Source: Eutreptiella sp. 'Long Island Sound 2002'
Taxonomy: Eukaryota > Euglenozoa > Euglenophyceae > Eutreptiales > Eutreptiaceae
Direction: 5' to 3'
DNA length: 64,000 nt
Assembly (NCBI GenBank): GCA_964036045.1
Contig: OZ038382.1
Span: 117,791,429-117,855,428, forward strand
The position numbers and the translations under genes are program-made. This document shows, piece after piece, positions 33,192-43,835 of the stretch; position 1 is the first letter of the stretch, and each line of letters starts with the position of its first letter. A model generated the notes under the pieces. The model was not told the DNA's origin. It did not search any database and saw nothing but the letters and a program-made list of their open reading frames with translations.

Positions 33192-33803
33192 CTAGTAAAT
33201 CGTCGCCAGCTGGACTAGATCGATGGGGACACCTGGTGCGACGGCATTGTAGGCGTACGGGCCAGTCAACTCTTCTAGTCGATAGTATTTCCAGAGCTGG
33301 ATTATGAGGTCCTGGGTTCGAACTGGGGCGCACCCGTACCTCCTGCACCCGAGTCGAGTGGTACCTCGTATGCCTCGCAATTGGTGTCGTCGACGGAGCA
33401 AGTCGACCTTATACGCGAGAAGGGGGGCTCGATCTTCGAATAACCATTCATTCGTTTGGCAAACCTTCTGGAGGTCTCGAATGAGCATAAGGATCGAAAC
33501 AGTGGAGGGTGTAAAAGGTCGGTACCTGAAGAGCAGGTCGATTCCATCGGCGACGTGCATCAGGTCGTCGATCACACAAATCGCTCGATGCATGCGGTTC
33601 AGGCGTGCAATTTGATTGGGCAGGTCGGTCTCGACGAGATTGTTCCTGAATCCCCAGTGGAGTTGTTCGTTGCATTTTCCCCATTCGACAAGGGTATTTC
33701 GCAAATTCTGACAGGCCACTTCGATCTTCGTGTACCACTGGTAGCTTGGTGCGCTGCCAGGGGTTCCATTTTCGTCCAAGGACGTGTCAGGCGCACTTCG
33801 CAA
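33192..33803 (-). CDS. Element D extra ORF (203 aa), helical, unknown function
   Basis: An open frame of 203 codons, rich in Leu, Arg and Asn, with predicted helical stretches such as NLRNTLVEWGKCNEQLHWGF and LNRMHRAICVIDDLMHVADG. It lies downstream of the chromodomain in the element's sense. No motif is recognised. It could be a displaced gag-like or envelope-like product, or captured sequence. The frames to its left and right in the same element are broken, so expression is doubtful. Confidence 0.4.
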   Translation of the reverse strand: MRSAPDTSLDENGTPGSAPSYQWYTKIEVACQNLRNTLVEWGKCNEQLHWGFRNNLVETDLPNQIARLNRMHRAICVIDDLMHVADGIDLLFRYRPFTPSTVSILMLIRDLQKVCQTNEWLFEDRAPLLAYKVDLLRRRHQLRGIRGTTRLGCRRYGCAPVRTQDLIIQLWKYYRLEELTGPYAYNAVAPGVPIDLVQLATIY

Positions 33804-34254
33804 TCCTGTCGCAGGGAAACGGCGCTGTTTTACGCCAGCTGTCTATGTCGACAACGGCGCGCAATTCGTGAATGCTGGCGTTTGTCTTCGACACAACTGT
33901 CGCGTGGCGTGGGCTCAGCAATTGATGACCTCGTCGTTGACTGGCGATGGCACTCGACGCGATGACAGGCACCTGCGGGTCGAGTCTGGTATGCTCTGTC
34001 GCAAGTGGATTGTCTTCGTGCGTCCCAAATCGATAGTGTGACTTTATTCCAAGGGTGCTGAGGTGTCGTAGTTCGTCGACAGTCTCAAATTCATGTTCGT
34101 ATTGTGCCATATAATATGGCTGCCACAGCGGTTCTGGTCGACGAACAGCATCGTAGCTTGGCGGTGGATTCGACCAACTCTGTGTGGCGTACGAACTGTC
34201 CTCGTTGTCATCGATGTAGGAATCGGGTGGACCTTCGTTACCCGTCATCGTCAT
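33787..34254 (-). CDS. Element D extra ORF (155 aa) with a PPSY motif
   Basis: A 155-codon frame starting MTMTGNEGPPDSYIDDNEDS. It has NPPPSYDAV, a PPxY-type peptide of the kind that binds WW domains and serves as a late-budding signal in some viral Gag proteins. With no other matching feature this may be chance. It overlaps the 203-codon ORF by a few bases in another frame. Confidence 0.35.
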   Translation of the reverse strand: MTMTGNEGPPDSYIDDNEDSSYATQSWSNPPPSYDAVRRPEPLWQPYYMAQYEHEFETVDELRHLSTLGIKSHYRFGTHEDNPLATEHTRLDPQVPVIASSAIASQRRGHQLLSPRHATVVSKTNASIHELRAVVDIDSWRKTAPFPCDRIAKCA

Positions 34255-35030
34255 CGTCTTCTTCGAAGTAGGAAAGGGACTGGTTCGTTCGAGTGGTAGC
34301 TTGCGTTCTGGGGGCGTTGGACAGCCATGATTGGTCGACCCATGATTCTTGGTTGGGGGCCTTCGGCTCTCCTCTCCACGGCGGTTCGTTCTTGGAGGTG
34401 TTTGGCCTTTTCATCAACGAATCGACACATGATGATTGATTCCATCTGGACGCTGAACAGAGCAAGGAAATCAGTCGTCGTACCTCATGTAACAAGCGCG
34501 ATCCTCATCAGAAGCGCACCACTGTGGGTGTGACTGAACCGATTCCTCAGAAGAATCGCAGTGTGTATCAGGTCCTTCGAGGCTTGACCACTGCCCTTGA
34601 TAGTATTCGGCGTCGTTCTTGGGAGGGTACCCGTAAATCTTGCAACATTTTGGGTCAATGTTTGTCCGGGGTTCACCCTCCCAGGTTGTTTCCAGGATAG
34701 GCCAAATGGCCAGGGCTTGCACGAGCATCTCCAAGCCTTTCGTGGCTCGTGACATAAGAATTTGACCACTCCGTGCTACTCCGGCAAATGTCCCGCGGAA
34801 GGACATACCTCCTTTTCCTCCTTTCGATCAGAGGCCTGCTTTGCCTTTCGAACTTCCGGCGTACGCCGACTGGCTGTAGTACGGCGCTGAGAAGGGGTCC
34901 AGTGATCGACTTGGTCAGCCTGGCGCTGACGGGACTGATCGACAGCAGCAGGCTGAGGTCGATCTCACTTGGGCTTCGGCACCATCACCATCATCGTCAG
35001 CAGCATCGTTCATCTGGTCCACATCGATGA
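34255..35030 (-). other. Element D region after the chromodomain, broken frames
   Basis: Short overlapping minus ORFs (34806-34471, 34495-34238) with acidic and Cys-containing segments. It is probably the decayed start of the extra coding region; no domain is recognised. Confidence 0.35.
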
Positions 35031-35179
35031 CATTTGATGGTAATGCTCGAGAGGGCGGAGGTCGAGAGGAAGTTCGGGATGTCCGGGAAGTAGAACCGTG
35101 GGCTGAGGCTCCAGTGGTCGACCTGGAACGGCGCATGAGTTTTCGAAAATATACGCTGCAGAGAGATGAGGTTACTCAG

Positions 35180-36302
35180 GGTGGAGTTGAAGGAACTCAA
35201 GGTACACTGGATCCTCCTCTAGCGCTCAGGACCATGTGTCGTCATCCCATTCACAGCGGTACAGGAATGTGCGGCGCTTTTTAGATCCCATTCGACGTCC
35301 AGCCAGAATCTTAACAAGTCGAGGGGAGTCTGCAGTCTTGACAGGCGGCATAGGGAATTCCCACACTGGCTGTCCCTCTCGATGGTTGTAGGGCTTTATG
35401 CTGTCTCGAATAAAAGCTTGCAATCCATGGAAGGGGGCAGGGATGTCCAGTTTAACATTCTCGCCCTTGTTGAGTACCCCGAGAACTTTGTAAGGGCTGC
35501 ACCAAACAACATCGAGTTCCCCTTTGTGGTGATATTGGGGCACTAACACCCACCATTGCTCCCCCACTACAGGCACTCAAACGTGTCGGTACCTTTGCAG
35601 GACCACATGCATCTGGCGTCGATGTGCCTCAGCAAGCATTGCACGACCACAATCGAAGGTACAATCAGCTCGATGCATGTAATCATTCTCGGTCGAAGGT
35701 TCATGTGCATGAGAAGTCATTTGGCGAAACTCCAATGGAAAATGCAGTGTACGTCCCTCATCAATCTCGAATGGCGATAGTCGAAGACTGTTGGACATCC
35801 GGTTGTTAAACTGAATCTCGGCGAACAGAAGGTCGACATCCCACTCGTTGTTACGGAAGATGCCATGTGTACGCAAGCGTTGAAGGATTGACTGGTTGCT
35901 GCGCTCCGCCAGGCCGTTACCTCGAGGGCGGTTGGCCACCGTTTCATGCATCCCAATCTTGAAACGCGGTGCCAACTCTTTCCACGACTGGGACTCGAAC
36001 AGCTTGTCTCGATGAGAAAGAATTTGCTGCGGGCATCCTTTCAGTCGAATCACTTCACCTAGGAACACATAGACAAGGTCGTCGGCTGTCATGTCTTTGC
36101 GGCAAGGGATGAACATTCCACGTTTGGAGAATCCATGGACCACAGTCATGATAGCATCATGGCCTCTAGTGGTAGACGGCAATCCTGAAACCCAATCGAC
36201 GGACACACTATGCAACTTGGTCTCGAGCACCGTCAAGGGACTGGGCTGTCTGGCGGTGTCGACCCGCCGTGACTTACCCGCTTGACACACATTGCAGCTC
36301 AA
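35180..36302 (-). pseudogene. Integrase core, post-core domain and chromodomain of element D
   Basis: One minus frame. The end of the zinc finger is S-C-N-V-C-Q-A-G. The core carries the three catalytic acids: D in H-S-V-S-V-D-W-V, D in S-H-R-D-K-L-F, and E in G-N-G-L-A-E-R-S-N-Q. A post-core barrel follows (VLVPQYHHKGELDVVWCSPY), then a chromodomain-like C-terminus (LVKILAGRRM...FLYRCEWDDDTWS...ALEEDPVYLEFLQLHPE). TGA interrupts the frame at 35577-35579 and inside the chromodomain at 35226-35228; the real terminator appears to be a TAA after HPE. This defines D as a chromovirus-type Ty3 element. The part upstream of the CxxC is missing. Confidence 0.75.
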
Positions 36303-36319
36303 AATGTAGCGTTCGGCGT

Positions 36320-39093
36320 AGTGTCAAAGATGCGAACGCCCACGCCACCCACGCCGTCGGCGCCATGGCCCAGCAGGTTGGGGCGCCACTGCAATGGGCA
36401 CCGTCCGTCATCAAAGAAGCGGCAGCACGCCACCACCCAGCTTTTGCACACTTCCGGGGACGCCCCATTCATCCATCCCTACCGGACCTTGACCTCCCTG
36501 CCCACGATGCGTGGGCCGTCCACATCCTCGTGCGCCACGACACCGTGCCCAAAACAGGGGACGCGACAGCACGTGTCACCAAACAGCTCCCCAATACCGC
36601 ACTCCACTACGACATACCTACGCCCAACGTCATCGTCACCCACAACACGGGCCGCGACCACTACTACCTCCAGGCCATGCATGAGCGCTCCCCCATCACC
36701 ATATACACCTTCAGGACCTACCCTGGCTTCCAGCCGCCACAACACCACCTGCGTCCAGCGTGGAAGCATCCACTACACAACACCCCGACCACACGCAAAA
36801 GGCCCGCCCACCACGCAACCCCTCCAGCCGACAGCACCGCCCTCCACGCGGCCCGCAGACGGGCCGCGGCACACCATCCAAAACAACCTGCTCCCACTCA
36901 TCAGCGCTGGACCCGGCACCGTCACCGAAGCCACCCACAAAAGCACCTTGAACCTACTGGCCCGCAATCTACGCCCCAAAATGGCACTGGAGGACACACT
37001 CTGGGTATACTATGGCGAAAGCCGCGCGGCACGACTGGCGGACCTCCGCACCATCATCCCCCGCCCCATCCAGCGCGCGGTGGCGCCCTTCACCGTGTAC
37101 GCAGTACGGCACCCCATAACGGCCCAGTGCACCCACTGCAACCCCCGGTGCGCGCAACCATGCGAGGGCGCTCTGCAACAACCCCTACCCACCCCTACCT
37201 ACAGGGGGGGCATATACCTCGGCACTATACCCGGAGACCCACATCCCTACCTCCTGCCCGCGGCGGACCGCCACCACGCCATACCGCTACACCTTGTCGA
37301 GCACCCGGCGGTGGGACCATCCCCCTTCCAGAAACGCCCCCCCCACACCCCATCTGACGGACGCCCGCCAGATGAGCCGACGCATGCCACGCCCGGACCT
37401 AAACGCGCCATCGCACTCCTCACCCTGAAAGGCGGAAGCCACCATGCACCGAGACCTGAAGGGAGAAAACCAGCTCATGGTGTAATGGCTGATGGAGCAC
37501 GTCCTGATCGCAGCCATGTACACCGCAGCGTCAGCCTCCCGCCTCTGGGAGGACCGCCCCTCCCCACCGCTAGCCCAGGCAGCGCAGGACGCCCCCAACA
37601 CGGGCCCTACCGCAGAGGACATCCACCCCAGGTTCGCTCCATCCAGATCTTCAGCTGGGACACCATGGACGCCCCCCCGGCCACCGCAGAGGTCCACATC
37701 CTCAAACACCGGGACATCTGCTGGACAGTGGAATGGGACGACCACGGCAAGGTCAGACGGGCAACGGCACACACCCCCGACGACGAGGTCCCGCCCCCAC
37801 CACGCGGAGGGGACCGCTTGCAACCCACCGCCCGCGTCCCCCACACCCCAGAAGCAGCCTGGGAAGCGCTGCACTACGCCCTTTACTGGGCGCAGGGGGC
37901 GCCAGAGGGCCCCCTCCCCCCTGGAACGCACCGCAGCGTGGACACGCCACGCCACCCGCTACACGGCCCACATGCGCCGCCACGGGACAGGCACCGGGCA
38001 CCGGCTCCTCACCTGGCCGACAGACCCGCCCAACACCCTACGAGAGGCCGAGGAAGTGCTCGGCCTCATGACCAAGCAAGTGTCCCAGCTGAAGGACACC
38101 GTCCCCACGTCCAAACCCGACGTCTTAGCCACCCGCGAGCACCCCGTATTTGCACCGGGCCACGCGCCTGTACAGCAGCCGCAGGGCGCACCCCCCCAAC
38201 AGGGACAGCCCAATGCCCGGCGCCGCCCAGGTGCGAAGAAGCACAAGGCCCCCGCACAGGTGAAACTCGCACCCAAGCCAAAAGCCAAGCCGAAGACCCC
38301 GACTGAAGAGGAAGCCGCCGCCCTGTATCCCGAGTGCAGCTGCCCTTCGAGTACGCCACAGCTGCCGGCCCCTCAAGGTGTATATGGGCCGCAGGTGACG
38401 TCAAGCACCGGTACGGCGTCACCGGGGACCACCAGGGGTTCAAGATCCACGTCAAGTGGGACCCAGCTACCCCCAACGACAAGCAGGTGGGGCGCACCAT
38501 CGAACTCTGGTGAGACCGAAACGGTCGTGAGATCATCCCCATGCAGCTCTGCATCCCCTACAGGGAGCACCTCACAGGCACCGTGTACACAGGCGAAGTC
38601 CACAATGCATGGCCCCTACCCCAGCCCCAGAAGCGGAACCGCAGGGCAGCCGCAGCTCAGGGCGTCATTGACCTCCTCGACGCCTGACGGGGCCCGGGCC
38701 GGACACAGCCCGCCCCAACGACTACCGGTCCCCAGAAACTGGCGCCTACGGAAGCCCACGCCCGCATCAACGTCCTCAGCGAGCCCGCGGTCACCTACGA
38801 CCCCACCAAGGCCGCCACACTACAGGCCATGCCTGGGCCACACCCCCAAGGCGCAGACCTCCTGGTGTTCCTGGAGCAAGCCCTCCGCAGAGCGGACCAG
38901 CCCGAACCGGCAGCGATCCTTGTCCCGGAGGGGAACCAATACCACGCCCACTGGCAACGAGGGGTGCCCCTCTACCACAAGACGTCGGTCACGGTGCATG
39001 CCCACCCCAACCTCGGAGTGGACGGTGTACGAGTGCGTGGGGCCCGGATGGCAGCTGAACGTGCTACTCACGCACATCCCATTTGGGGAGTAA
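36320..39093 (+). pseudogene. Degenerate GC-rich coding region of unknown function
   Basis: Protein-like stretches move between plus frames: about 36330-36760, 36870-37480 and 37640-37900, then 37950-38330, then 38334-39010, ending with EWTVYECVGPGWQLNVLLTH and a TAA near 39091. The segment after 38334 is open except for TGA at 38511-38513 and 38685-38687. Composition (high GC, Pro/Ala/Arg) resembles the LINE ORFs at 51-63 kb, but I see no shared motif. A short C-T-H-C-N-P-R-C-A-Q-P-C Cys cluster occurs near 37130. It could be a fragment of another retroelement or a captured gene. It abuts the broken 5' end of element D. Confidence 0.4.
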
Positions 39094-40978
39094 AGAAGTT
39101 CCCTACCAGGACCGGCCCCCGCTGTGCCCCTTCCGCCTGTTACCCCTGCTGATTTACTCCGGATCAACGATTGCATTTCTCAAAATCCTCAAAGTCCAAG
39201 GTCAAAAATCCAAAAGTATAGAAAATGTAATCCTCCTTCAACCCTGAACAGCAACCAGATCCCACAAATACAGCAATAACCCAATCCACAATCCAATCCA
39301 AATGGCGGGCTTCCGTTCAGCACATCGATGGTCTCACGATGGCGGGCATGTACAAGAATTGCACCAAAGAAGAAAGCCCTGAAATTGACATATGAACACA
39401 TATGAAGCAAAGTTGGGGAAAGAGGTAAACCTACACATTCACAGCCATAAACCCTTCATTCCCTGGACTCAAGACCTTCCCCTGACTCACCAACATATTG
39501 CCCTGAACCAGGTCAAAGGAGATGGCTGAATGCCATGTGTCACAAGTCAATACACATACCCCAAAAATGTGTTCACTCCCAAGCCTCTAAATCCTAGCCC
39601 AATGAGGGAGTTGGCGTGTCATGGCCTAGAGTGGCACTCAGGACCATGCCCTACCCTGACATAACCTTGGTTGGACTTGTAGTCAAATGGGCTTGGAGAT
39701 ATGCCCCATGAGTTTGAATTCATAACATGCCAAAAAACTGCCAATTCACACCATATTGGCCATATATCAAATATATGCTCAAAATTGAAGTTACCACCTA
39801 TCCGAAGGCTTAAAGCATGCATGGAATCGAGGTCTAGTATTCATGGAGAATAGAGACCAAAGGTCAATGCCCATGTACATCCCCATTTTACCCTCGAAAC
39901 CCCTTCGGATGTGGGCGCCACGCACTCCCCAAGTCAGCCCATGATCTTGAGACCAATTCTTGTGATCCTTCGTGCGCCAAGCCAAATGGAGTACGCGATC
40001 GGGCATATGGTGGTGTTCAACTCCAAAGCATATGCCAACATATGAACAACATACCATGGTTCGACTCCCCATAGGCTTCTTGCTGTTTGCCGACCAGGTA
40101 AGTACACAAAACGCAAAAATGAGCAAAAATTGAGGTCAAAAACATGAAATTTTGACCAAATACAAAGTTGTCATGATAGTATATCTCTATGCTCACCCAT
40201 GATATCCGCTCATGATTCAATACACAAATGATTGGAACCATTTGCCAACAGTTCCCCCACTTGGATCCCCAATCTGGGGCATGGAGATACCTTCGCCACT
40301 CATATCTACATGCCCCATGAAAATGGGAGTGCACTCATGGATCTCTTTGCCAAACATACCATGAGCAATACATATGCGGTAGACTTAGTCTAGCGCTTTG
40401 AATTCCACAATTGGGACATGGGCAAGGCCCTTGTCACGTATGACTCCCCATCTCTTCGGCCACACGAAGATATATAACATGGGCGTGAGCATATCAAACA
40501 TATACCATGCATATAACACATACCCTCAAAATGTGGCTCCCACCATGATATGCCATGTCCCCCCATGGACATAACTTCACGTTAAAAATACGTAGGAACC
40601 CAAGGAAAGTATCTATGCAACCCCAACACTCATGCGGTACACTCGAAAGTCGCATTAAAATATTCAGTTGCACGGTCCAAGAGTTTTATATCAATTTATA
40701 CCCTCTTGACCATTATCCCTTGCTACACCGGGCATGTGTACACACCAAAGGCATTTGAGGCTTCCTAAATTAAGTTGAGACTAAGGCGCTTGCAACCCAA
40801 CCTTCCTTATTCTCTTTCCTCACACTCGCGCGTAGATATGGCCCTTCAAAGTGGTTCCTTGATTCGCTTTTGTTTCCCTTATATCTCCAAGTCAAATGGG
40901 TGGCAAGTATAAGGGAAACCTGATTCGGGCATAGGGAAAAGAGTATGACCACTCGAAGAAGACCAAATCAAGTGTGGC

Positions 40979-41010
40979 GATGTCGAAGTCGAATATCCGA
41001 TTTCGACATC
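40979..41010. other. Conserved hairpin in LTR B
   Basis: gatgtcgaa/ttcgacatc 9 bp stem, identical to that in LTR A (9235-9266) with a diverged loop. Confidence 0.65.
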
Positions 41011-41257
41011 GCGAAAAAATCAGATTAAAATTTCGAGTGCTTATTTAGAAAATTGCGGAAGCAACGAACCCTTTACTGATGAAATCTGACCCTTCATCAG
41101 GGGTTTCCGCCAAAATATCTAGAAATAACAGTTAACCAATCAGTTAACGCAAAATCGCGATCCAACTGACAGTCGCCGATACATTGACCATCAGAACGAA
41201 AGGCTGAAAAATTACGGAAACATTATGATAATAAAACCCTGTTGATTCCTGATATTC

Positions 41258-41270
41258 CGATATATAAATC
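41258..41270. promoter_or_regulatory. TATA-like core of LTR B
   Basis: Counterpart of 9511-9526, about 190 bp inside the LTR start. The better consensus (TATATAAA) lies on the plus strand. Confidence 0.45.
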
Positions 41271-41851
41271 TCTGCTGGCGGCGCCTCGGTACTGAATATT
41301 GCCGCTCATAGCCGCAATGACCAAACTTATCACACTATCACATCGGGTTAGGTCAGGTGGATGGGAGAGTATGATATCAGCCAATGGCGCCTTGCCGGCA
41401 CATAGATACACACCCCAAGTGACCCCAAGATGGCCACGGGGGTCCGAACAGGCTTCACCCCCCTTCTCAGAGCGTTGTTACCGCTCGCAAGTCATTGAAG
41501 AGAGGACGGGAGGACCCCAATGGGCTCCAACAGCCCCCCCCCATGTCCCAAGGACACATGGAGGCCCCACACACGTCGTAGGCGTCCCCCATGCCCAAAG
41601 GGAGGGATGAGGACAGTGATAATCAGTGCCCTACGCCATATCCGGTCTCCTCTTGATCTACAACATGAACCAAGGGGATCAAAGATAGAAAAACGTCGTC
41701 GGTCGACCTAAATAAGTATACCACAATGAAATATATATGTGGAGATCGAGTGAAGGGGGTATATGGCCAATCAAGGCCGAAAAATCCCCAGATGAACGCC
41801 TTCACCCGTCCCCTCAATCACAGAAACAAACAAAATGCCAAGGGGGATCCA

Positions 41852-43060
41852 TTACGGTGCTACAGCAGCAACCAAATGGACCAACACGTCCTTGACATCC
41901 AAAGAAATATTCTTTTTACTCAGGTAGTCCATCCAGACCGTGGTGTACCTCGGCACAAAACTGCTCGGAGGCTCCCACGAGTCCCTGGATGCGGCGAATC
42001 CCTTCCAACGGACTTTGTAAAGCCTACCCCCAGGCGTCCCCGGGTCCGGCTTGTCCGCCAGGATCTCCTCAGCGGTGAAGTCATCGTCCTCACCCTCATC
42101 GTCCGAGTCCACATCGCCGGCCGTGAACTCGAAGGTGACGGGACGTCCGCTGGGGTCTGGTGCTCGGGGACGAAGCTGGGTATGGTCGCGGTCCAGGATC
42201 TTGTTATCCCCCACACGAACCGCATACACATCCTGCCCGACCTTCCGCACGATTACCCCCGGCACATACCAAGATGCCTGCCAATGTCTGGACAGGACAT
42301 CCTTGTGGTGCCGCTCCACCCACACGGTGTCTTGGAGAGCATACTTCTGGACCTTTCCCTGCTTGAAGTATTTGGCCCTCTTGTCATGCTCATCCTGAAG
42401 TGCCTTGCACACCTTGGCCGCCGTGTCGTCCGCCTCAGCCATCATGGCGTTCGCATCCCGGGCCACTTTGCCATGGTTCAACCACGGGAGAGTGCGTGAC
42501 ACTCGATCCCGTAGGAACAGGATGCGATGGGGCGACAGTCCAGTGGGCCCCGGAAGGTCATGATACGCTTGGAGTATCCTCCACAGCAAATTGTACCAGT
42601 TCCGGCCCGGTTCGTCGATGTGCAGCCGGCGGAACTTCTCGAACATCTGCCGCCCGGCCACCTCAGCCCAGCCATTCGACCGGCTGTGGTATGCCACGGT
42701 CTTGGCGTGCCGAATCCCCATGTGCTTACACATCGTCTTGAACCACGTCCCCACGAATTGACTGCCGCGATCGCTGCAGATGACAGCTGGGACATCGAAA
42801 ATCGTCAGCCAATGCCTGATCATGGCATTAGCGACGGTCTTGGCCTGCAGCCCCACTCCATGCTTGTCCTTCTTGTCCTTCTTCTTGGACTTCTTGCCAG
42901 GGACCGCCACAATATACCCACTGTGCCTATCCACCGCCAGGATGACACGGTCGTAGGGCTCCCCTTCCACGGTGACCTCAGGCATGGCGAATACAACCAT
43001 GGCCACGGACTGCATAGGGGCCTCCGATACAGCCGTATACACCAGGGTTGCCCGCTGTGG
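41852..43060 (-). pseudogene. Integrase core and chromodomain of element B
   Basis: A minus frame with catalytic D in V-I-L-A-V-D-R-H-S-G-Y, D in V-I-C-S-D-R-G-S-Q-F and E in S-N-G-W-A-E-V-A-G-R, the D-x-D-35-E pattern of retroelement integrases. It is followed by a post-core barrel (ALQDTVWVERHHKD) and a chromodomain (DFTAEEILADK...RLYKVRWKGFAASRDSWEPP). It ends with TAA at 41852-41854. The HHCC zinc finger lies in another frame just upstream, so a frameshift near 43000 separates it. It is the best-preserved integrase in the window. Confidence 0.8.
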
Positions 43061-43480
43061 AGTGGTTGGGGCTCTTCGTGGCCCGACACACGGCACAGTC
43101 GCTACAGTACCTATCCAGGATGGCGTAGTACCCCGGAGGGAACTTGAAACGCCACTCCAGGTCCTGCTGCATCTTGTCTCGGCCCGGGTGCATGAGCTGG
43201 GCGTTGTGCCAATGGTCAATGAGCTCCTCCACTCGGTTTTCGGGCAGCAGCAGCTTGTCCTTGAGGAACAACTTGTCGCCATCCTCGGTCAAGCCCTCAG
43301 ACCACTCGTCGTCCGACGGGGCGCCCACGGCATTCCAGTACTTGCTCCAGTGCTCGGATGCCGCGTAGTCATCCGACCAGTCCTCTGTGAGCACCGACCT
43401 GACTAGCTCTACAGGGGCCACCATCCATTGCTCGAGGGTTTCCTCTCGAATAGCTTGGACACTTGACCCCCTCTTGCTCC
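42978..43480 (-). pseudogene. Integrase zinc finger and connection of element B
   Basis: A minus frame with H-N-A-Q-L-M-H followed about 30 residues later by C-S-D-C-A-V-C, the HHCC N-terminal finger of Ty3 integrases. It is preceded by an acidic Trp-rich connector. It joins the RNase H frame upstream and the integrase core downstream by frameshifts. Confidence 0.65.
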
Positions 43481-43835
43481 ATGGCCTTCTCCATCTCGAT
43501 GATGCGCTTGGCCTCCTCGGTCTCCTCGGCGTCGCCATGGCTGGATATGTCCATCCACGCCTTGCCCACGGGGTAGGCCCAACGACTGAGGCAATCTGCC
43601 ACAGTGTTGTCCTTCCCCGGGACGTACACGATGCTGAGGTCGAACTTGGCGAACGTCTCGTGCCATCGGGCCCTCCTTGGCGCCGGTACTGAGGGGGTGT
43701 CGACATGCTCCTTGTACCAGCTCTGTAGGGACTGGTGGTCCGTGCAAACCACCACCGGCTGCAGTCCGATGGGGCCAGACCACTTCCTGAGCGCACATAC
43801 AATGGCGTATGTCTTGGCCCTCAGCAAGGATCCTG
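43480..43835 (-). pseudogene. RNase H of element B
   Basis: Contains R-A-K-T-Y-A-I-V-C-A-L-R-K-W, V-V-C-T-D-H-Q-S-L and V-P-G-K-D-N-T-V-A-D-C-L-S-R-W, which match the E, D (TDH) and GxxNxxADxLSR motifs of Ty3 RNase H. It follows the RT after a one-base shift near 43830. Confidence 0.75.

Larger units (their letters stand above)
22459..36310 (-). mobile_element. Ty3-like element D, copy D2 (3' part), interrupted by a tandem LTR array
   Basis: On the minus strand: integrase zinc-finger end and core (36302-35577), post-core domain and chromodomain (to about 35180), ~2.7 kb of additional ORFs (35000-32303), then after the inserted array the 3' region (24284-23674) and an LTR (23673-22459). The 5' part (gag, PR, RT, RNase H) is absent; homology to retroelements stops at about 36310, where a plus-strand GC-rich region begins. 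Frameshifts and TGA codons show it is inactive. Confidence 0.7.
39100..41457 (-). repeat. 3' LTR of element B (left edge uncertain)
   Basis: The right end at 41457 reads TGAAGCCTGTTCGG on minus, directly after a polypurine tract (AGAAGGGGG at 41458-41466) and about 395 bp past the Pol stop. 40500-41290 aligns with LTR A, including the TATA-like core (41258-41270) and hairpin (40979-41010). Leftward to about 39.1 kb the sequence is non-coding and similar in character, but the terminal CA could not be identified. Confidence 0.6.

Noticed and set aside
33310-33325. Possible tRNA T-arm (gggttcgaac)
   Set aside because: No matching 5 bp stem and no acceptor or anticodon arms around it; it lies inside the D extra ORF.
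36282-38306. 674-codon plus ORF as one intact gene
   Set aside because: It starts inside the antisense integrase finger, and protein-like character switches frame along its length; better treated as a broken region.
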